A DNA stretch of 64,000 nucleotides from Paguma larvata. Its lineage: Eukaryota > Chordata > Mammalia > Carnivora > Viverridae. The position numbers and the translations under genes are program-made. The notes beneath the pieces were generated by a model. It was not told the origin of the DNA. It ran no database searches and saw only the letters and a list, made by a program, of their open reading frames with translations. This document shows, piece by piece, positions 59,285 through 64,000 of the stretch (positions within the stretch are counted from its first letter, which is position 1; each line of letters starts with the position of its first letter). The stretch spans positions 81,235,123 through 81,299,122 of the forward strand of contig CM057825.1 in the NCBI GenBank assembly GCA_030068075.1, given 5' to 3'.

Positions 59285-59444
59285 GGCAGAGCAGATAGCT
59301 GAGACTAGAAGCTTTCTGTAAAGACCCAGATAGTGAATATTTAAAGGTTTGGGGGTCACATTTGATCTCTGTCATATATATATATATATAACATATATAT
59401 ATAACATATATATAACATATATATGTTTTTTCTATATATATAAC

Positions 59445-59493
<49 letters not shown>

Positions 59494-59850
59494 GCTTTCT
59501 GTAAAGACCCAGATAATGAATATTTAAAGTTTTGGGGGTCACATTTGATCTCTGTTCATATATATATATATATATGTCATATATATGTATTACCATATAT
59601 ATATATATGTTTTTTCTATATATGTATAAGCATATATATGCTAATATATATATACAGCAGACCTAGTATCCAGATTGCTGCTTCATGATATCATGAATTA
59701 TATATATATATGTGTATACATACATATATATATATATTTTTTTTACAACTGTTTAAAAATGTAAAAACCATTCACCATTCTTGGCTTGCTGGGCTTTAAG
59801 CTTTATAGGCTGTAAGAGGCTACAGATAGAATTTGGGTCACAGAGCCAAT
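59285..59850. mobile_element. hAT-Charlie-type element broken by TA microsatellites
   Basis: 'gctttctgtaaagacccagatagtgaatatttaaaggtttgggggtcacatttgatctctg' at the left and 'tgtaaaaaccattcaccattcttggcttgctgggctttaag...ggctgtaag' at the right belong to one Charlie-type element (the CTGTAAAGGGCCAGATAG family). TA/TG repeats have expanded inside it, and the left segment is present twice. Confidence 0.7.
59374..59742. repeat. Complex (TA)n/(TG)n microsatellite cluster
   Basis: TA tracts at about 59376-59456, (TG)n at 59452-59475, TA again at 59476-59492, 59560-59660 and 59698-59740. Open frames here (59455-59688, Tyr/Ile-rich) are artefacts. Confidence 0.95.
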
Positions 59851-60365
59851 TCCTGCCCCACATGTAATTGAACATCTATCACACTGAAGAGTTGTTCTTT
59901 AATAGAAACTAAATATAAGAGTATTTAAATCAACTCTTCCTAATGTACTGAAAAATAAAATGTAGACCATAGATATTTAAAGTTATAGACATTTTTTGTT
60001 TTGTTTTGTTTTGTTTTTTCTATTTATACTTGAACAAGTTGCTTACCAGGCGGACCAAAGCTTAAGGGAAGAGAGGTAGTTTTCACATAGGCTGTGGGAG
60101 CAGCCTTGCCTGGGTCAGAGCAAAAGTGAGGTGAGGAGGGCCTCTGTGAAAGACCGGAGATGACAGACCGCTTATACACACAGAGGTGACCAAATAAGTA
60201 ACTATGTTGAGAATAAGGTGACCCAGGTATCAGGAAAGGAATAAAACCAGAAAGAGCCTTTAATTTTCAGTACATATAGATACATAAGTAACTACAGAAG
60301 CATATAGATATAAATGTAGATGTAAATTATGTATGAATACAAGAAAATATATACATATATGTGTA
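59845..60365. other. Unassigned DNA
   Basis: (GTTTT)4 lies at 59997-60016. No family recognised. Confidence 0.4.
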
Positions 60366-60366
60366 C

Positions 60367-60475
60367 ACACACACACACACACGCTTATACATACACAGCA
60401 GACCTAGTACCCAGATTGCTGCTTCATAATATCATGAACAGATCTAGTGCCCAGATTGTGGCTTCATAATATCAT
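60367..60475. repeat. (CA)n plus 41-bp minisatellite-like copies
   Basis: (CA)8 at 60367-60382. Then CAGCAGACCTAGTACCCAGA...CATGAA (60396-60438) is followed at once by a second diverged copy (60436-60474). A third copy lies at 59655-59697. Confidence 0.85.
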
Positions 60476-60572
60476 TTTCCACTGAAAGAAACCAATGTTC
60501 CTAGAAGAAATGGTTGATTCTAGAATAGTTGATTGAGGCAGGGCACATTTCAGTCTAGAAGATCTTTCTTGT

Positions 60573-60617
60573 TCATGCGTTGGATTCTGAGCTGACAGTG
60601 TGGAGCCTGCTTGAGAT

Positions 60618-60649
<32 letters not shown>

Positions 60650-60700
60650 CCTTACCCCTTCCCCACGTTCTCTCTCTAAACAAATGAACAAACAAAAGAA
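60573..60700 (+). mobile_element. CAN-SINE, 5'-truncated
   Basis: Only the second half is present: 'ttggattctgagctgacagtgtggagcctgcttgagattctctctc', (TC)n at 60617-60645, then CCTTCCCCACG...AAACAAATGAACAAACAAA tail. Confidence 0.88.
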
Positions 60701-60719
60701 ACATAAAAACCACCTTTCC

Positions 60720-61600
60720 AGATATCGTCTCTTAACTTTGGGGTGGACCAGTAATGATTTACAGGCTGGGTCCCTGTGTGAAAGTCCATGGTAAGTATTA
60801 CCACTTATGATAAAGAAAGTGGACATCCCATTTAGGCTTCATGTTCCCTAGGCTTATTTTTCCCAACATCCAGATATATGCAATCAAGTCTTCCAAATAC
60901 AGACTCAATCTTTTCCTGATTCTGAAGCATTTTTGACTAAATCAGGAAATATAACAAGTGCCTCCATCCCTCCATCTGATAGCACTTGGAATCAAGACTC
61001 TGAGGTGAACATTTGACTTACTCGTGATTGATAGGCTTTCCTATTGCTTCCCCAGTATCTTGGCTGCCAAGAAACCTATAACCAGAGTGCCAGGAGCATT
61101 TCCTGTGCGTCTGTGCATCTTCGTACCCCTTTTCTTCTCTTTCCTGTGCCCACGTTTGCTCAACTAAAGGCTTGGATTTGCTGTGGTTCCTACTCTTTGC
61201 TTCTGGCTGGAGCTCAATCTCATACCTGGAGTACTACACTTTTCTTTCTTGTGCAAGCCCTTTCCACCCAAGAGTCCTGTGCTCTGTACAGTCCAGGCTG
61301 TTGATTAGCCCACTACCATCTCTGACAAATATTTTCAAATGAAACTTCTTTTCTACCATAAAAAGTAAAATGTTTCTGAAATGTGGTCTGAATTAGATTC
61401 CTTCATTGATGTTTGGGGCATAAGAGTGCTCCTTTGGGACCCCCTATGGTATATTTCTGTTACCACAACTAATCCACTGGGACCTAACTTCTTTATCCTT
61501 CCTGCTTTCCCATTGTTTCTTAAATTGACTCTTGCTTGAGTTATGACGGTTGCAGGAAAGTCAGCACTGCCAGGCCTCACCTTGCCACAGTACTTGATTT
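60720..61600. other. Unassigned DNA
   Basis: Mixed composition, no named repeat. A 86-codon + frame (61044-61304) is unsupported. Confidence 0.4.
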
Positions 61601-61605
61601 TAAGG

Positions 61606-61911
61606 TGTGGTAGGGTGCCCTCCCTAAGAAAAGGAAGAAAGAAAGAAAGAAAAAAAGAACATCTCAAGGCAACCTTGCTATTCACATCCCTCATGACCTT
61701 GTAACCTGAGACTGCTTAACCAGACTGCATGTTTGCATGTTACCATATATGGGAGACAAAGAAGTAAAAACTATATAAAAAATCATGCAGCGTGGTGTTC
61801 GGGCTCAGTTCTTTGGGTACGAACTGAACTGAGCAGTGCTGGCAGGGAATAAAGCTGCTTCCTGGAAGGAAAAGCCTTGGTGTCACGACTCTGTGCGAGA
61901 ACCCTGCTACA
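61606..61911 (+). mobile_element. Solo LTR of a class I (gamma-type) endogenous retrovirus
   Basis: A 306-bp unit starts TGTGGTAGGGT and ends ACCCTGCTACA, an imperfect terminal inverted repeat. It is flanked by a perfect 4-bp duplication AAGG (61602-61605 and 61912-61915), as class I ERVs produce. A TATA box (TATATAAA, 61772-61779) and AATAAA (61848-61853) are spaced as in an LTR, and the U5-like end 'cttggtgtcacgactctgtgcgagaaccctgctaca' is typical of this class. No primer-binding site or gag follows, so it is a solo LTR left by recombination. It could act as a promoter or poly-A site for nearby transcription. The GAAA-repeat at 61626-61656 lies within U3. Confidence 0.85.
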
Positions 61912-62194
61912 AAGGTACATCCTGGTACTACATATTATTCCATCCACCAACTGTTACTTTAAATGGCCTTATACTTGAGAGACCACTGACAGAATCTACT
62001 AAGATGCTCTTCCACATTTAAATCCCTCCCAGGGCTCCAAACACAGCTAAGAACAGAGTTTTAAAGTTAAATCCTCGCCTTCTAATTATGGGAAAGTTAT
62101 TTGTTTGACCTCTCTGATCCTGGTGGACATAAGATGAGGGTAATGTATAGATAACATGAGGGCTAGTAGTTCTTACACCACAGGTTAAGTACTG

Positions 62195-62435
62195 GTAACA
62201 ACAACAATGTATCAAGTGCCCCCGTGTGTGAGAGCACTGTGCCAAATGCCTTACATACATTATTTTTAATTCTTAGAATTATACTGATTGTGAACTATAT
62301 TCTCATGTTATAGATGAGGAAATTGAGGCTCACTCAGTTTGGTTAGGGAATTTGCCTTAGGTCACCACACTAAGCAAGTGGCAGAGCTGGAATTCAATTC
62401 CAAGGTGTGGCTGACTCTTAAATTCTAGCATATTT
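62195..62435 (+). mobile_element. MIR SINE
   Basis: 'caacaacaatgtatcaagtgccc...gcactgtgccaaatgccttacatacatt', 'catgttatagatgaggaaattgaggctcactcag' and 'taagcaagtggcagagctggaattcaattcc' are a well-preserved full-length MIR. Confidence 0.9.
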
Positions 62436-62439
62436 CACT

Positions 62440-62900
62440 ACTCTGCACCTCTGATAGGAAGGTTTCTCTCAAAAGAAACAAAGAGACACATCTCTCTGTG
62501 GCATTTCCTGTTTTCCTATTTCAAACATCTTTTTAGTTGCCGAAGAATTGCCAGGATCAAAGACATAATTTATCTATTGAACTGCTGCAGGCTGGAAAGA
62601 GAAAATACATTTTAACATGTTTAATCCTTTAACTCATTCACTACGGGTATTTAAACATTTACAGTGAGGTGGGAATAGACATATTTAAATGAGAAGGAAT
62701 AAAGACTAGACATGGGTGAGGCGGAGGGACGTGTGGCGTGGAAATGATGAATTCCTAAGACTCCTAGCCTGTAATGCATCAGGTGCAATTTAAGTCTTTG
62801 AGATCCTGGGGAAACGAAGTGTTCCAATGTGCTACAAACCTCTTCAAGATAGTTCTGACTGTAGTCTTCAAACTGGTTCCCAAAGTATTTTTGATCTCGA
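62440..62900. other. Unassigned DNA
   Basis: Nothing recognised. Confidence 0.4.
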
Positions 62901-63058
62901 CCTCTTTCTTTGGTTCCTTGATAGCATTTTTTTACTACTTGTAATTATTTTATTCTTGTTTTATTTTTTTTCAATCTCTTTCACTGTAATGTAGATTCCA
63001 TAAAGGATCATGTTACATAGCGAATGGCACAGAGTAAGTGCTCAATAAATAATTTTTT
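62900..63058 (+). mobile_element. L2 LINE 3' end
   Basis: 'ctttcactgtaatgtagattccataaaggatc...gcgaatggcacagagtaagtgctcaataaataat' is an L2 3' terminus. It stops right at the CpG-rich promoter-like block. Confidence 0.75.
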
Positions 63059-63059
63059 A

Positions 63060-63400
63060 GTGACGAACCCCTCCCTTCCCCGACTGCATGGCGCTTCGCT
63101 TCGTAGCATTCCCACCTGCTGCCTGCAGCCACTGCGCAAGCCCCGCCCAGTGGCAGAGCGTAACCCCAGCGTGGTTTGCTTTGGCCAGGCGCCCAAACAG
63201 CCGCTTCCTGGGAAACTGGGCGTGGCCAAGAAGGGTGCCTCCCCTAGCCCGTTTTATAGCTGGTGGTGGAAAAATGGAGTTTGGTAGATAGAGGTCCGGT
63301 ATTGGACGCTTTGCAGCGCTGAGTAGGAGGGCCACTGAAGTGAGCTTTGCAGTCTAGGGCGCGGGCTGCGGGAACCGCAAGGTTAAAAAAATGTTAAGTG
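63060..63400 (+). promoter_or_regulatory. CpG-rich promoter-like region
   Basis: CpG dinucleotides are abundant here (roughly twenty in 340 bp), against very few in the AT-rich rest of the window, and GC content rises sharply. Visible motifs include a GC box CCCCGCCC (63141-63148), GGGCGTGG (63219-63226, KLF/SP type), an NRF1-like TGCGCAAG (63134), an ETS-like CTTCCTGG (63204), a TATA-like TTTTATAG (63254) and an inverted CCAAT box ATTGG (63301-63305). Such a block normally marks the start of a transcribed gene. Short ORFs follow downstream on the + strand, so that direction is favoured, but transcription the other way is not excluded. Confidence 0.6.
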
Positions 63401-63492
63401 AATATGACAAAAGTGCAAAGAAGATCCGCTCCCTTTGTGAGAAGATCTACCATAGGTATTGCCGGAGTAAAATTCACATACCTAATACGTAA
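63391..63492 (+). CDS. Short ORF, candidate first coding exon or uORF
   Basis: ATG at 63391 (context AAAAAAATGT, weak at +4) opens 33 codons to TAA at 63490-63492. The first 22 residues (MLSEYDKSAKKIRSLCEKIY...) are charged and helix-like. A donor-like CATAG|GTATTG lies at 63456, so the coding part could end at 63455 in phase 2. It lies directly downstream of the CpG-rich block. I do not recognise the protein. It may instead be a short upstream ORF in a 5' leader. Confidence 0.33.
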   Translation: MLSEYDKSAKKIRSLCEKIYHRYCRSKIHIPNT

Positions 63493-63648
63493 GGGTCACC
63501 AGGGAAAAGAATACAATGTGTGATATTTGTAATTAATGCTCCTTCTGTACACTTCTCATCACAGAAGCAGACTCGGAAAGAGGATATGCTGGCATCACGC
63601 CCACAATGACAAGCAGGGAGGGGAACAGGATGAGGTAGAGCTGAAGAA

Positions 63649-63750
63649 ATGGAGCTGCAGAAGTTGTTGAATTTGGCACAAGTGGCCCGGCAGTCCGAGG
63701 CGCTATTCACAGGTCGTGGACAATTAGCAGGTGTTTCTTTTTCCAGGTGA
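63649..63750 (+). CDS. Second short ORF ending at a strong splice donor
   Basis: ATG at 63649 (GAAATGG, good Kozak: purine at -3, G at +4) opens 33 codons to TGA at 63748-63750. The donor TTCCAG|GTGAGTTC (63747) lies just before the stop, so the frame would continue after splicing (exon end 63746, phase 2). The residues MELQKLLNLAQVARQSEALF look like an amphipathic helix. Weaker donors lie at 63711 and 63731. It could be the real start of the downstream gene, with the CpG block as promoter, but I recognise no family. Confidence 0.33.
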   Translation: MELQKLLNLAQVARQSEALFTGRGQLAGVSFSR

Positions 63751-63754
63751 GTTC

Positions 63755-64000
63755 AATCCCACAGGTGTAGGCTGTGTTAACACTGAGTCAAATGGTGGTG
63801 GCGTCATAGCAGTATTTTGGCCAGGGGGTGGCTCGTCTCCTCTGAGAGCCAGTACTCAGAGTGTTACAATGTTCAAAGGAAGGTACTGGTCAGAACTAGG
63901 CAGTGGTGGTTTGCCTGTGAGTTCCTGTGAGTCATCAGCGTCCATAGGTGATATACCATACCTGACCCTGTGGCCTTTAAATCATGTGACAGAATTTGAG
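63755..64000. other. Unassigned right edge
   Basis: Presumed intron if the candidate exon ending at 63746 is real. CpG content is intermediate. No repeat recognised. Confidence 0.35.

Noticed and set aside
59455..59688. Tyr/Ile/Cys/Val-rich + ORF
   Set aside because: Pure translation of TA and TG repeats.
59374..60475. Regular repeats considered as a CRISPR-like array
   Set aside because: Units are microsatellites and a few duplicated blocks without evenly spaced unique spacers, and the genome is mammalian.

Overview
This window is mammalian nuclear DNA, from a carnivoran and most likely a cat-type (feliform) species. The main clue is 18 copies of the tRNA-Lys-derived carnivore SINE (CAN-SINE). 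Their heads read like GGGTGCCTGGGTGGCTCAG, they have a CT-rich body, and their tails are AAATAAATAAA or poly-A. Their wording matches the felid type better than the dog type. The sequence is AT-rich and CpG-poor, with no bacterial-style packing of genes. Most long open frames are read-throughs of repeats or of simple sequence.

Almost everything I can name is a transposon relic. Old, pan-mammalian layers are MIR and L2 fragments, L1 fragments on both strands, hAT/Charlie-type DNA transposons (MER5-like copies, palindromic elements and a decayed transposase with a readable CTDGA motif at 1.1 kb), and one complete MER2/Tigger-type element at 42.7 kb. Younger layers are the CAN-SINEs, many with visible target-site duplications and several nested in older repeats, and two LTRs standing alone. 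The clearer LTR, at 61.6-61.9 kb, has a perfect 4-bp target duplication.

By region: 0-5 kb holds the hAT relic, an L2 split by a SINE, and a 3' L1 with a SINE inside it. 5-12 kb is rich in MIR, with several SINEs. 12-24 kb is mostly unassigned DNA with scattered MIR, MER5-like and L2 pieces. 25-27 kb is a stack of DNA transposon, SINE, L1 and L2. 27-42 kb is mostly unassigned, with one GC-richer open frame at 41.1-41.6 kb that follows a strong splice-acceptor-like tract. 42-50 kb is dense in MER2, L1, L2 and SINEs. 50-57 kb is sparser, with an LTR candidate and pyrimidine microsatellites. 57-60 kb holds a homeodomain-motif-rich block, splice-bounded open segments and an unstable TA-repeat region. 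61-64 kb has a solo LTR, a MIR, an L2 tail and then a CpG-rich promoter-like region with two short ORFs ending near splice donors.

I could not name any protein-coding gene with confidence. The best gene evidence is (a) the CpG-rich block at 63.06-63.40 kb with short ORFs just downstream, suggesting a + strand gene that starts here and leaves the window, (b) candidate exons near 57.85-58.83 kb, and (c) the open frame at 41.14-41.59 kb. I saw no tRNA, rRNA or CRISPR and no recognisable novel system. Coordinates of old repeats are approximate, because they were read by eye.
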